The translations under genes were made by a program, and so were the position numbers. A stretch of 64,000 nt of DNA, from contig LR746275.1 of assembly GCA_902729315.2 (NCBI GenBank), positions 1,954,501-2,018,500 of the forward strand, in the 5' to 3' direction. Positions 21,762-34,648 of the stretch are shown piece after piece. The stretch's first letter is position 1. Each line of letters opens with the position of its first letter. The DNA comes from Spirodela intermedia. Lineage: Eukaryota > Streptophyta > Magnoliopsida > Alismatales > Araceae. The notes below the pieces were generated by a model. The model was not told the DNA's origin and did no database searches. It was given only the letters and a program-made list of their open reading frames with translations.

Positions 21762-24101
21762 AACGATGACGAAGAGAAAGAGGAGACAGGCAGAAGCGGA
21801 AGGAAGCCAAGGGCGAGACGAGTGAGAGGTCGTGCCCACCGGGGAATCCCCTGGCGTGCAACTGCTGGTGGATATGTTCTCTATGACCGGTTAAGAGGAA
21901 AGGAGGATTATCGAGGATAGAAGTCGTAGGCTAGGCCAGACTCTAAAGCTACCCGCTAACATCTCTAGTGTCATTCAAGCGATGCCTTATTTTCCTCATT
22001 CTTCGTTGGGATTACTGTAAGTAATCTTCTTGAAGTCAAAAAAAAGCGGCGATCACGTGGGGAAGAGGAAGGTGTTTCGTTTTCTGGTATACTCGTGCTC
22101 TTCTGTTTTGTGTGATAGTGTACCGCACCGATGTGATGAAAATACGTGGGACGTTGGTTAGAATCATTCGGTATGGCATGAAGGGGGCACACGCGGTTCT
22201 TCCATATTGGTTAGAAAACTATTTCGAACACAACATCTTCATGACCAGGATACATAGCAAAGTTGAAGAAAATATGGGATTTGTTCATTGAGAGACTAGA
22301 GTGATGGAATCTTGAAGTGTAATCCTTTACATCATCTACAGAACCATTCGTCCAGGCCAGAGGCTCTTCAACATACACCACTAGGACGGGAGGAAAATCG
22401 AACATCACGCTTGAAAGTATACTCCTTCGCACAATTCTGAGGAAAACGGACACGGAAAGCTCTACTCTACAAAATGGACAAATGACAGGACACTGTAATA
22501 ATGAAAAGGAGATTTCAGATTTGTGGACTGTCTTTGGAAGCAGTTGACTGACAGCTGTGACGATGATAAAACATTCAATCAGTTGACTTTTAAAGAGTCA
22601 TTCACACCTCTTAAATATCAAGTACTATTCTGACAGCGGTGACGATGACAACACATGATTATTAAATTCTACGCTTGAGATAACGAGTTTCTCAGCAGGT
22701 AAGATGTATGTATCAGACAATCTAGATGATTTTTTTCGGTAAAACTTTATTTGTAAGATGACTCGTCTAATCTTTTGTTTTGATCTGATCTCTAACTTTA
22801 CTGTTAAAGGAAACCAATAAGTCAATGAAGAAACTAATAATTAAAATAAATTTAAGGAATGAATCTAAATTCTTACCATTCTTCCGCCAAAGCTTCGTGC
22901 TTTCCTTTTTACTTATTTTAAGTTCCCAGATAATATTCATTTTTGGGTAAAAGTTTCAGAAATAGATTCACTAGCTACTCATTTGACGACATGATCTCTT
23001 TCTAACACTCATCTCCTCTTCTCAAAAGGCCCCTAACCCACCGCCCTCTACCCCTCAACAGCACCTGCCACCGTCCCCTATATTTCTGCCAAAATCAGCA
23101 CCGGAATGGCAGGTTGAGTATGTTATAGAAGGTCCCGAGGCTTCTCCCTGGCCTCAAACGAGATCTGCGCTTAATCAACAGCAACCAGTCTTACCAGGTA
23201 AGCCCGTTCACAACTCTGCCCATTTCGCCTAGCCGGGGAAAGTGCAGAGATATATGGGAAGACCATAAGAATTACTTTTTTCACGGTAAGTCAAAAAAGT
23301 GTAAATGGAACTCAGTTTAGCGTTCGACCTAATTCAGTCTTCTGCACCAAACCAAGTAGTATGCCCAAATAGACCCAGGAGTATTCTAATAAATATGCCA
23401 CCAGGCATGGATATCCACTGTTGATCCGGAAGCGAAATTTCTAACTGGATCGGACAAAAATGTTATGAATCCGAATCGTGCGGATTTCCTTAATGTCATC
23501 AACCGTTCTATTTCCGTAATCACCCTACTATTGTAGTATTTTTAAGAAAAGGAAACGCCATTTACTGTTCATAATTGAGATATGCAATGGCTCGAACACA
23601 TTTCAAACAGCATTTGATTTTTTACCGTTTATTCTAATACTCGGGCCTTTTTTCTAATTCAGATATTTTCAGTCTTCAAAGGATTATGTTTTGCTCTCCG
23701 TCTCGCAAATTTGACTCATGCAGTTGTATCCCAAGCGTCCCACCCAACTTGTGATGCGCTTGCTTGAGCTTTAAGTAGTAGCTCACGCCAATTAAACTAG
23801 ATGGCAAGGCGTAGAGACTGCGAAACTGTGTCATTAATTTTCATCATTGGAGAAAAAGAAACAATTCTCTTAATCCCAGCATGTAGCACCCGCAGAGTCT
23901 GGAAGAGGAACCCGCAACTCCTGCAATGAACCAACGACCAAGGTCTGTAAACACGCACATCTAATAAAATTTAGACCATAATACAGTGCTAATATTATTA
24001 CAATGGTGGTCACGAAGGAACAACGGAATTCTGGCAGAGACGGGCCAATTTATCAGAATGCGTCAGTGATCTCCTTCATGTTGCTCAGTTGAAATGATGT
24101 C
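21762..24101. other. Upstream region of fucosyltransferase; intergenic
   Basis: The promoter and 5' leader of the minus-strand fucosyltransferase should lie here, but no clear TATA box is seen close to the start. The only coding-like stretch is the exon-like frame at 22987-23197 on the plus strand. The rest is AT-rich without a supportable gene. Confidence 0.5.
22987..23197 (+). pseudogene. Exon-like open stretch, unknown product
   Basis: A 70-codon open frame on the plus strand ends exactly at a good splice donor (CCAG/GTAAGC, donor at 23198). Its second half has protein-like composition: Pro-rich TPQQHLPPSP, then EWQVEYVIEGPEASPW. No ATG is in frame before an upstream TGA and no following exon was found. 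I do not recognise the family. It may be a relic exon or a chance frame. Confidence 0.25.
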
Positions 24102-24106
24102 TTCAG

Positions 24107-24684
24107 TGTTGGGCACGTGGCTCATAAAGTGGCCACGTCCATATCAGCTCATAGGGCAGCGGAGAACTTCATTTACTGCGGAAGAGAAATAGAGAAGATG
24201 AGACGTGCGAAATAGGCCATGGACCGCTTCTCACGCCCCTCAATGGCCCAGTTATGGGCAGGCCAAGCCAGAAGGAAGAAACGGTTCGGCTGAACCGTTT
24301 CAGGTTCAAGGAGGAAACGTTTGGCATGTTTCTCGAGGCAGCTCAAAGAGGTTTATAAATCGAGGCCACCTCTTCTCATCTCGTAGTACCAATGACAAGA
24401 GAGTACCAGAGAGATTGGGAGAGGGTTTTCAATGAAGAGATCTCTACTTGTTGGTGCGTCACTAGTGAGTTCTTTGAGGGCTAAGATTTGAGATCTATAT
24501 TCTGGGATTTTGGGAGTACTTTTCTATAATTCTACTTCATCTAGTAGAGCTTTTCATCTTCGTCCAACATGAAAGGCCGACCTCCGAACCACGTAAATTC
24601 TTGTGTCTTCGATTGTGAGTTATTCATTTTATTTATGTCTTCTAGCTTCCGCACTAAATCCATATTGGACTTTTATCTCTAACA
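24107..24684 (+). mobile_element. Solo LTR, family B (copia-like)
   Basis: A 578-bp unit starting TGTTGGGCAC and ending TCTAACA, with TGTT/AACA inverted ends. Flanks are TTCAG (24102-24106) and TTCAA (24685-24689), a 5-bp duplication with one mismatch. It has a TATA-like GGTTTATAAAT (about 24350) and the phrase GTAAATTCTTGTGTCTTCGA, typical of the R-U5 part of Ty1/copia LTRs. No primer-binding site or gag follows, so it stands alone. The CDS-like frame 24205-24435 has no recognisable product. Confidence 0.72.
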
Positions 24685-24689
24685 TTCAA

Positions 24690-26303
24690 CCCAGAAGAGG
24701 AATCAAACCTGGCAAGCCCAAGCATGTGGGAGTTGGTTGTAGAGACAAGAATCAGGACTGTCTCCTCGTGCTCTACACGACTTTTATCGTACATGCTTCT
24801 CCAAAAACGGAAAAGACATACTGCAGACAAGAAATTAGTGAATGTGGTGGAGCATCTGTTTTCTTTAGATGAACCTGAAGAGCATCTGTTGTCACAGCTG
24901 GTATTACCCTCTCTCCCATTCATAAACAAAACCTTGGCAATGTGCATCCTAATATACCCTGTATAGCTTATGTGGGACCCTAGGAGGAAGAGCTTAAAGA
25001 AGAGAAGAGGATCCCTTTCCTATGTATTTACTATGTTAATACGAAATCAAATATTGCTACGGAATTTGTTTCTGGTTGGTCGGACAAAAAACTTCACTTC
25101 TGTAGTGATTGGGTCGAGGCCATGCACCATAAATTCAGGCAAGATCTCTCGCGTCCTGCAGAATCTATGGGGCTTCCCAGTGGACGGTTGTATGGTTCGG
25201 CCACAAATGAACCATTAATGAGGATGCATCATTATCATATTGTTTTTTATCATTTCATAGTGATATTATTCATTATGAGATATTTTAATGCCCACTTATC
25301 TTTGAACTCTATATGTTTTCGAATTTTCTCTAGTAGCCCAACGTAAAAAGGTCTCTTGACCATGGGCACAATAAAAACCATGCAATGAAACATAGAATAT
25401 TCAACATTATTACAGAGCTAGGCAAAGAAATGGAGACAGGAATGACAGAGAATTGCTTCTAACTTTCTTTTTGCTCCTCTCTGTATAGACTTTGGGCGAT
25501 GTAAATATTGTATGGTTAAACCACAATAGTTTCTTAAACTCAGTTTCACGCTTAGTATTTTGAAATTTTGTACTGCTAACTTAGCATCTATTTGATTTTA
25601 GGTTCATAGGTTGGAGAAGGTCATATCAGTGTAATTGGATAAGTCCCTATTGGCAAAAGAATATCCACTACACCTTGCTTCATGGAAACACACAACGTTA
25701 GGTTAGTATCCACGGTTATCAAACATATACACTCACATGTTGAAGAAATTATTTTTTCGAGTCAAAACTTAGTTTCTAATATAAACTTTATCGTACTAAT
25801 TTTCAAAAAAAGAAGATTCTCCTAGACCAGGAAGGTTAACCTCTGAGGGTTGGCAGTCAAAGGATGCTACGCTCTACTGTTTATTATACATAGTAGAGCA
25901 GGGATATCAAGCAAGGAACTGGTATCTTAAGAGCCTTAACCTCGTGCTCCTTAAGAAGGGCCTGGAAGGGAAGGAATATCATGGAAAAGGTCCTCTCATC
26001 TCTGTCCTATCAATATCGTTAAGTACTAGACTGGATAAGTTCGCTACGTACACTCGAACCAGATCAAATCGCGATTTTCAGATCGTACATAGAAAAATTT
26101 CATCTATCGAACCTATTAAAAAAATATCTGATCACGTTGTTCGTTTAATCACTTCTTCTTGTCTATTAAATCGAAGACGTCAGAGACTCTTTCGTATATA
26201 TAAGCTTCTGATTATCATGCTTCAAATTCATAACAGTTTTCCCTATTGAGCTTCTAGAGATTTAATTTTCTCTCTGAATTGTTCACTGTTAATTCGTTTG
26301 TGG
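24690..26303. other. Intergenic, no gene seen
   Basis: A plus-strand frame at 25944-26249 shows no recognisable domain. Otherwise AT-rich sequence with no supportable feature. Confidence 0.4.
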
Positions 26304-26432
26304 AATCCATTAAGGCCACATAAAAAGGATGTCCTGCTTTTAAATAAAGAGTTCATCTATATCTCTGATAAAAGCTTTCTGCAAGTTCTCGATGCATATT
26401 CCAAGTAGTTCGATCCGGACTTCTCAGATTTT
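26304..26432 (+). pseudogene. SABATH methyltransferase exon-3 fragment
   Basis: The plus strand reads NPLRPHKKDVLLLNKE, then FIYISDKSFLQVLDAYSK, a TAG stop (26406-26408) and FDPDFSDF. This matches residues 157-199 of the intact SABATH gene at 37268-39720 (DPLKAHQKNGLLLNKG, SEKSLPFVLDAYSR, DFSDF) at roughly 60 percent by eye. The other exons of the family were not found around it, and the splice acceptor that precedes the real exon is missing. It is a dead, isolated exon in the opposite orientation about 11 kb from the functional-looking gene, evidence that the family was once duplicated locally. Confidence 0.8.
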
Positions 26433-27694
26433 CGTCTGTTGCTGAAATTACTCATCAATTTAGCATGTTTCCATCTGCGCTGCATGAGATGGTAAAACGA
26501 GTTCGTTGCACTTTTTCTACAAATCTCTGCACTGATGTGCCTGATTATTTTTCTACGCTCAGCTCCATCGTGAATGAAGGAACTGTAGCACTACTGCTGT
26601 CTGGAGACTATAGGTTAACAGCATCTTCGTGAAAATCTGACCAGCGGTTGTGCAGAAACACTTTAATTTTAAGCATGATCTTAATTATCTATACAACTAT
26701 CGAGATTCTATAGGACAGAACTATTTGGTGTACTGATGTGGCATATCGTTCTGAGACACTAGTACCATATCCTGAAGTGCAGACATCAAAGACATTTATA
26801 ACAAAAGTACAATCATTTGTCATCTTTTTGAAATAGCCGTTTACTGTAAATTTACCATTAGCTCGATCCATATCATGTGTAATTATTAATTTAATAAAAA
26901 TAATTAAAATTTAAAAAATTAGCTCCATAACATTCCCCCAACTCTTAATTCGCCGCATCTTAATTTTTTCTCTTATTCACCATCATAGGTCTTACATTTG
27001 AATGGCAGTCAAACGTTATATGTCAGTGCGTAATTGACTGGTTAACTTAAATCGCATGGAGGATGCCATGCCGTAATGGAATAGTCTCATGAATTGAGAA
27101 AAACATGCTGATCAAAGACTTATCTTAATCTTTACCTAATCTGGTATTTATTCCTTGGTTTAAAAAATGGTAGCAAGACGTCATTAATTCTTCTGCAGAC
27201 TTATATTAAGAGGACAAAGCGGATTTTCTCTCTGCATGTATTACTCGAAACTGATGAACTGCCTTGGTTTCAAATTAAGAAATGAGCTCGTGGGTCACAA
27301 ACATATATTCCCTGCAGCTAAACATGAATTGTGATGAAAACCCTATTAGGAATACCTGTTGCGAGGATCCCAATCCTCCCATCTGATTTGCGAGAGAAAC
27401 AGCATCATAAGTTGTCCAAGTTGCCAAAAAAGAGTAACTTTGCATGAGTAAGAAACCAATGCTTTCCCACAGATCGCCCAAATTCCATAGTTCAGTTTTT
27501 CTCATTTCTCGTATTGTCGCGGATTAGCATCTCTAGGTTCTTTCATGGGCATAAGGACGTTATCTTGGTAGCGGTCACTAGACCCAATAGAACTAAGATT
27601 AGCTCCGCTGCTGGTCCACAAGCAAATGTTTTAGGTCTACTACTGTCCAGTTCCGTACTCGGAAAAAATCCAGTGAACTTAGATCGGACATACC
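26433..27694. other. Intergenic, no gene seen
   Basis: AT-rich sequence. A plus-strand stretch around 26443-26640 stays open for about 65 codons after the SABATH fragment, but in another frame and without recognisable similarity. Confidence 0.35.
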
Positions 27695-27699
27695 AACGG

Positions 27700-28342
27700 T
27701 GTTGGGCACATGACTCTTTAAGTGAGCACGTGGTCCAGGTATTCAGCTCATATGGCGGCTGTGCAGAAGAAGAAGACGAACCGCATTTACTGCGGAAATA
27801 GAAGATGGGCTCCACTGCAGAACAGGTCGCTGGACAGACAGACAGATTCTCAACGGACCCATTGGCCACTATGGCCGAACCGGGTCACGAGGAACCGAAA
27901 CGGCTCAGGGTGGAAGAGGAGGAAATGCTGACACGCTTCCCGAGGTGGCACGTTTCCCGAGTTGACTCTTGGTGGCTATAAATAAATGGTCACTACTCTT
28001 ATTTTCATTATTATTCATTTTTACCCAGCATCCCTCATTTCACCACTATCATCTTTGTAGAGAGAGTTTGAGAGTAGATCTCAAAGATAGATCTCTATTG
28101 GGTTGGTGAGTAATTGGTGAGTTTATTTGAAGGCTAAGATCAGATATTTTATCTTTGAGTTCTTGGGGAAAAAATTTCTGTACTTTATTCACATCCAGTG
28201 AAACTTTCATCGTCACCTGTAGACATAAGAGGCTAACCTTGAACCAGACAAAATCTTTGTGCCTCTTAGTCATGAGTTGTTTATTTCTTATTTTCTTACT
28301 TCACAATTTTCACAAGTCTATATTGGACATTTTACTCTAACA
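27700..28342 (+). mobile_element. Solo LTR, family B (second copy)
   Basis: A 643-bp relative of 24107-24684. It has the same TGTTGGGCAC start and CTCTAACA end, the shared block GCATTTACTGCGGAA, TATAAATAAAT near 27978, and the closing CTATATTGGAC. The five bases outside (AACGG, AACAA) match at only three positions. Divergence from the first copy is large, and the 3 kb between them has no primer-binding site, pol or polypurine tract. I treat them as two separate solo LTRs, not a pair. Confidence 0.65.
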
Positions 28343-28570
28343 AACAAGATGAAAAATTTAAGTGAGAAACCTTTGTTCTACTACTCTCCCCAAATAAACC
28401 ATGCATATGGATCTTGAAAATCTAGAAGATCACCACATGAACAACATATTAAGTGACAAATGCCACTCTTAAGGGATTTAAAATTGTTCTTAAACTCGTA
28501 TGTAATTAATGTTCTGGCCAGAGTCTAAAGGTTTTTCTAACCATTGAAGTCAGAGGTTTGGTGTGAGTTT

Positions 28571-28612
28571 CTTTATTTATTTATTTATCTATTTATTTAT
28601 TTATTTATTTTT
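28571..28612. repeat. (TTTA)n microsatellite
   Basis: About ten TTTA units with one TCTA interruption, in intergenic DNA. Confidence 0.9.
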
Positions 28613-30400
28613 CCATATCAGTAAAAATTAATACAATGAAGAAAATCACTTCATGACAAGGCATCTAGGAATAAACGATTAATTTATGCTGATAAACCTA
28701 TTAAAGAACTAAACCTAGGAGAAGTAAGACACTCCCAGCCTTTGAGCTATGGATGACTATTAAATATATATAATGAGAATCCTATCATGTTCCAAAGTCT
28801 ACATAGAAGTGAGATATTTCCACTCATCACCTCCCACTCACCTTTTCTTAAATGGGGACTTACCATTTTTCATAAGGCAATGAATGACTTCCACTTCAAT
28901 GTATGAAACTTGGGCTGCCCTTGTTCTTAAAGATAAAAAGCTATGAGGATACTGCCTTTTAGAGCAGTCTGAAATTGGAAAGCACAAGCACCTAGTTAGT
29001 TTAGTGTTCCACTTAATGATTGGAACTAGAGTGAGTAATAAGAATAATATATGCGCTATTGTTCCACTCATATGAAGTTTGGTTAGATGCTTTTATGCTA
29101 GTAGTGGAAGGTCAATGGTTATGAGAAAGATCAATTCTTTGACGCTGATCTCATGAACAGACTAATAAAATCTAGTTTTGGTAATTGCTAAGCTATGGGT
29201 TAACTCATTATAATTTTAATTATTTTTATATACTAATTAGAAATCATGAAATTGGTATATTAACGTAAATTTAATTAAGGATTGATGTTATATATCAGAT
29301 TAAAGAGTACAATATTATTTAAGAAAAGAAGAAGTTCTAGATACTAGAAAATACATCATTATATTTTAATTTTTATAAAGGATATAACTGTTAGACTATA
29401 TGGATATAGAGATAATAACAAGCTTCTGTGAGATAAATGTGATATCATCTTTTTTGTAAGTCTTAATGGTTAAATGTTTTGTATCCAATGACTTCACTAA
29501 TATAAAAATATTTTTAATCAATAGAAAGGTATTTGGCAGTAGTCAATTCAAATAAAGTTAGAAAAATTGATCAAGGAATTGATTCGTTATTGATATTCAA
29601 AGATTGCTAATTTAATATATTTACGTAAGGACAAAATAATCCAAAAGTTTGACCCTTCCAACTAAAATAATTTTTATTTTAGAATATGTGTGTCACAGAT
29701 GTATGTGAACAATTGATGAAAAGATGATCCAAAGGGGAATTCATAACTAAAAATCCTTCATAAAAATTTGAAGTATTCATTGAGTTATAATTTTTCATTC
29801 TTTATGGTTGTTTTACTATATCTTCTACTATTTGCATGTGGCCCATTAAGGCCCACTTAATCCAACTATTTGACCTGATAAAATTAGGGGGCATCCCTAA
29901 CGGCCAAAGGGAGGAGGTTTACCCATCCCTAAGGGGGCATTTTACTCAAATTAGGGCAAGAGATGAAGGTATGAATTTTATATGATGACTACTACTTAAA
30001 CAAACATTTCTCTTCTCCATCAACTCTTCTCAACTCTCCAAAGATTAAGAGCAAAGTTTAGTCACTTTAAGAGAGTTGATGACAACAATCCTCAAGAGCC
30101 TCTTATGGCAGCCCAATATCTCTCAATGTCATCAACAACTTGGTGTTTAAAAATGAGATTTGAAGGTTGTAGTAAACTCATTCTAGATTATTCATTACAT
30201 TTTATATTAATTGTGTGCTAGGTGATGTGCAAATATCATTGTTTAAATGTACATTATCTAATAATATTTATAACTACGACTTAATAAGATATTAGAATAG
30301 ATGTAGGTCTTAAGTTGAACATAGGGAGATTGATTAATACATCGTAAAAAAATAATTTAATTTATATATAGAGTGATTTTATCACTAGTTAACAAAAATA

Positions 30401-30675
30401 ATGAAATAGAAGTGAGAGATGAGAATAAACAAGAAAGTAGAGAAAGGAAAGAGGAAAAAAGAGAGAGAGAAGAAAGAGCTCTCACAAAAGAGAGAGAAGA
30501 GATCTCTCGCAAAACATAGAGGAAGAGAGAGGAGAAGAGAAAGAGATCTGATGAAAGAGGGAGAGATAGGGAGAGATCTCATCAGAGAGAGATAGTGAAA
30601 GAGAGGGATATCGATCAAGAGAGAGGGAGAGATCAAGAGAGAGAGAGGTCTCATGAGAGAGAGGGAGAGAGAAAT
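30401..30675. repeat. GA-rich purine tract
   Basis: About 275 bp of nearly uninterrupted purines on the plus strand, built from GAGAGA with GATCTC-type interruptions (for example AGAGATCTC, GGGAGAGAT). The minus-strand frame across it (30385-30654) is Leu/Ser-rich low complexity and not a gene. Confidence 0.8.
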
Positions 30676-31899
30676 TTAGATGAATAATTAGGAGAAAAAA
30701 ATAATGGTCAACTCTTTTTATAGTGTTTTGTTTTCACATGTAACTTGAATTGACCACATTTATTGAACAAATATGTGTTCTAGAATTCACATACATAAGA
30801 TGAGGTTAGGCATGAATGTCTTCACCTTATTTTAACACTTCAATGCTTATTAACCAGCCTTTAAACTCACTGATTTCGCATTCAAAAATAGAAAAATATT
30901 TATTATTCTTAGAAAAATAGAAAAATATAACACAAATACTTCAAATTTTGAGAATACAAATTAATAAAAAATAAGTTAGACATGATCTTAACTTTATCTC
31001 AAATGATTTGTAGAGGATTTAGATAAAAAACAAAGATCATTGATCATAATTTTACTCAATTCTATTCATTTCAATTAAAATATACATAAAACGGAAGTAA
31101 CTTGTCATAACATGTAACTAAATGACAAAAGTATGTAAATAAATATGAAAAATAGGAAAAAAATTATTGCTCAAATTTAGTGTGTGTTATGGGCAATTGG
31201 AGATAGTGTGGCAACTTGGTTTCGTCTGAATGTACCACACCATGTCAAAAATCGTATACATATCATTTGAAAGTGGTGTGCTGTTTACTAGAGAGATCCA
31301 CTGGAAAGAGGGGTCTACCATGCTGTTACCATCATTTGAGGGGAGAAGAGAAGAGCTGACAACTCACTAAAGGCCTTGAGTGTAGTCAAGGAAGAAAGGA
31401 TCAAGCTCATTGATTGTTAGAGGTGTTGATCGCATAAAAGGAGAAAAGAATAGATTCATCTTCATGAATGTTGATAGGATTTTAAAGATAATTGATAATA
31501 TATATTTTACTAGATAATAATTGAAAATTATCTACATATCCCTTATGCTAGTATGTGTGAAAACTTTTCTTAGTATTGTGGCACTTCTCTTATTGTTGGA
31601 TTCGGTTGATTTGGTCACATGGCACATTGAGCAACCCAAGATTAACTTGTCATGAACTGCTGCTTACTAAGAACTTAAGTTCCTAGTATCTTGGTGCTTT
31701 GCTTGTCATCGTATCATCCTTTCTGGTCATATGCATGTTGAGCGACACAAAATCCACAAACCGTCAACGTAATACTTTATGTTTCGGGTATCAAGGTAGT
31801 TTGCCCCCCGCGGGATCTGCCTTATCTACTAACGTGGGCCCGCTGAGCATATTAGATTAAATTTCTGTGGACTACTGTCTTGAAACAAATGAGAAGATT

Positions 31900-32250
31900 A
31901 GTCTCACATCAAAAGTTTTTCGGCATTCGAGCTGAATATATATCAAAGGTATGTTTTCAATACAAGATCCCTTCTCTCAAAAACACTAATGTCTTGGACC
32001 ATCTTGGGAGAAGGCAATAGATGGTTCACCCTCACACACACTTGTGTGTACGATGCTCCTTACTCCACAACCAGTTTGGTTGGCCCTGAAGACATGTCAA
32101 GGGAGAGTGATTTGGGTGAAGTGAGTCCTTAGCCATGCAAGCCCAGCTCATGGCTCCCTTGATCTAAGTCCACCCACTCGAGCGCAGCACCCATTTGAGT
32201 CAATTGTTGAGTGCCAGCTTGCTAGTGGGTGGTGATTTTTTATTTTATTT
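31900..32250 (+). mobile_element. Fragment related to family-A LTR
   Basis: The order of short matches follows the right half of family A in plus orientation: GTCTCACATC, GAATATATA, GTGTGTACGATGCTCCTTACTCCACAACC in pieces, TTGGTTGGCC and a CATGTCAAGGGAGAGTG block, ending in a T-rich stretch. Identity is low. The family's left half and the terminal hairpin are absent. It is likely an LTR of a related family or a very old fragment. Confidence 0.45.
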
Positions 32251-32259
32251 TTATATATT

Positions 32260-34643
32260 TAAAAATTACTCTAAGTCTTTTAAATTTAGACTTCCAAAAT
32301 TAACAATATATTGATGTATTTATTCTAAAAGTTCACACACACAAATATATATATATAAACATCAAAAATCTAGTTTTAACACTAGGATACCTATTTTACA
32401 CGTGGTGTGATTGGTTGGTTAGTCTGGCTCATGTGGTGACCCTGTCTTTCCTAGTATCTGTCATGTGCTTTCTTATGTGCTTATGTCTAGGTAAAAACTA
32501 CTAGAAGTACAACTTTTAATGTAAATCCATACACTTAAGGAGTCTATAGTGTAAGAAGCAGCTGAGCCCATAGTCATATGTACTCTAGTAGTGGAATAAT
32601 AAAATCAAGGCAGAGTCCTTGAAAGTGCATGTTGGCCAAAAGAGTGATCAAAATCACTCCAAAATCTTGTGTGCATGATTTCTTCTTATCTTGTTTTATA
32701 TTTATATATTGATCGGCAGATAGAATTTACATATTAGTATATCAAAAATAAAAATGATTACACTTAATTAAATAAAAATATTAAATACCAATTCAGCCCC
32801 CTCTTACTTTATCTAGCCATATAGCGACCTAAACTTGTAACTCTAACTTTGAGGATTCTTATAATGTGAAATAGTGAGCCAAACCTTACAGTAAGTTAGA
32901 CAATATAATTGTTTCTAATATGGCCAAAGATACATTTACATGGCCCATATTTTCTTGTCATACTGAAACTCTTTTATGCAAATTTCTTTTCCAGAGAGGA
33001 TAAAACCATTGACAAAGATTCTTCTTTTAAACAACTGAAGGTACCAACCTGCTGAATGAGCATAGGTCCTGCTGTTCCAAGTTCTTTCTTTATCGCCCAC
33101 TTCGTGCATACTCAAGGTGAATCAAATGAATGATTTTTAGTATCTTCAGTGTATGATATCAAAAAAATATCATTGGTGTAGCTTTTGATGCAAGGAACTA
33201 AATATGGATCAATTACCCAGGCCCGAGAGGGCAAAGGAAATGATGAGAAGCCAGTCATGGGTATTCTTTCTCTTGCGAAGTGCCTCATGCAGAAGGAAAT
33301 AGTTTCGCCTACTATCAAGCTGCAGTAAATGTCCTTTGCCCTCCAAACACCTGCTTCTTCTTGTACAAAACCTGGAAAGGGTGGAAGATGCTCATGAAAC
33401 CATGCCAGTAAAGGTCACCCAAGAAGAACCAGAACTTTGGTGAAGGCTGCTTGAGCTGTCATATCCCTCATCGACGAAGTTTCCTGTTTTAGCCGCCACA
33501 GATAGTTGGTTCTGCCCAGAAGTGCAGCTGAGCTCGGCACGGTGCAATCATTCGTATTCGTAACACATGAAGACAATGGGTTTATTCGTGATAGCAAACA
33601 TTTCTTATCTAATATCCATTAACAGTAGGGAGTATGCACCCTATGGAGTAAGCTGAACTGAGTTGCTGGTACCTTTGGTCTTTTCCTCTCCTCTTTTTAT
33701 GAAATCTGTACTCGTGTGATGTTCCTCTAGACGTTTATGACGTCTGTCACACACCTGAATAAGGCCTAACACGGTATCTACCTTGAAGGGAAGATGGAAA
33801 GGACCCTTTTATCTTTATCGCGAAGTTGAATTTAGTGGTCAAACTAGCGTTGGATCATCTGGTCCTGAGATACAAGCAAAAAACTGAGCTGACCGCATCT
33901 TATTTATACAGGGTAATTACAAAATGTTCTCTTAGGTTGACTTTGATGTAATCAACAATGCCACAAGATTAGTAAAGTCAGGCATGATAAGCTGATTCCA
34001 GTCAGCAGCTATCAAGCTGAAGCTCTTAATCAGGATAAGAGAAAGAAGCACTTTGAGCCGGCTGGTAAGAATAATGTAGAAAACAGAAAATCAGATAACA
34101 CATGTGATATGACCCCTCCTCGAAGGAGGTACCGGGAAGTCCATTCATATAAAGTATGACGCTTTTCATCAGCCTTCCGTAAAGATACAACTTATTCAAT
34201 AATTATTAAATCAGTGATAGTTTTTTTACCTATCAACATGATTGCACGGATAGGAGAGTCACTTTTTTATCATCCTATGTACTCAATGAAATATTGTCTC
34301 CCCATTTTAAAAATCGCCATTGCTTCTAACATTAAGAGAAAAAATTAAACCCCAGAATTAATAAGAGATTATTAAAACGCTGGTCTATTTTCCTCAATTT
34401 AAAATGATATTTTCATGATCGAACTCATCTAAACATAAATTGACTATGAATGAGCAACCATCTCCAATCTTATGGTGTGGAATCTTAGGATCTTATGAGT
34501 GTTTACATATTCTCATGTGTCAAAATAAATTTTCCACAAAGATTTCTAATTTCTAAATTTCTAATATTTGTCATTTACCTAAAATCCTACTTTCTAGTTT
34601 TATGGCATTATTTAATGCAAGACTTAGTCGTGACATTTGATGT
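32260..34643. other. Intergenic, no gene seen
   Basis: No supportable gene. A less AT-rich stretch (33050-33620) contains minus-strand open frames with exon-like composition, broken by a stop near 33415. I recognise no domain in any frame, so I call it at most a possible gene relic. Confidence 0.35.
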
Positions 34644-34648
34644 GCTAA

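Larger units (their letters stand above)
28348..31890. other. Intergenic, no gene seen
   Basis: AT-rich sequence with two simple repeats (listed separately). The stretch 29840-30190 has LTR/leader-like composition but no definable ends. Short frames have no recognisable product. Confidence 0.4.

Noticed and set aside
21483-21839. Longer fucosyltransferase start at 21839 giving an extra hydrophobic segment
   Set aside because: That start is GTG. The first in-frame ATG is at 21761 and yields a normal single-span type II protein.
24107-28342. Two similar LTRs 3 kb apart in the same orientation, taken as one intact copia element
   Set aside because: No primer-binding site, gag-pol or polypurine tract lies between. 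The copies are strongly diverged and their outer flanks do not match each other.
30385-30654. Minus-strand 89-aa Leu/Ser-rich frame
   Set aside because: Translation of a GA-rich simple repeat, low complexity without a domain.
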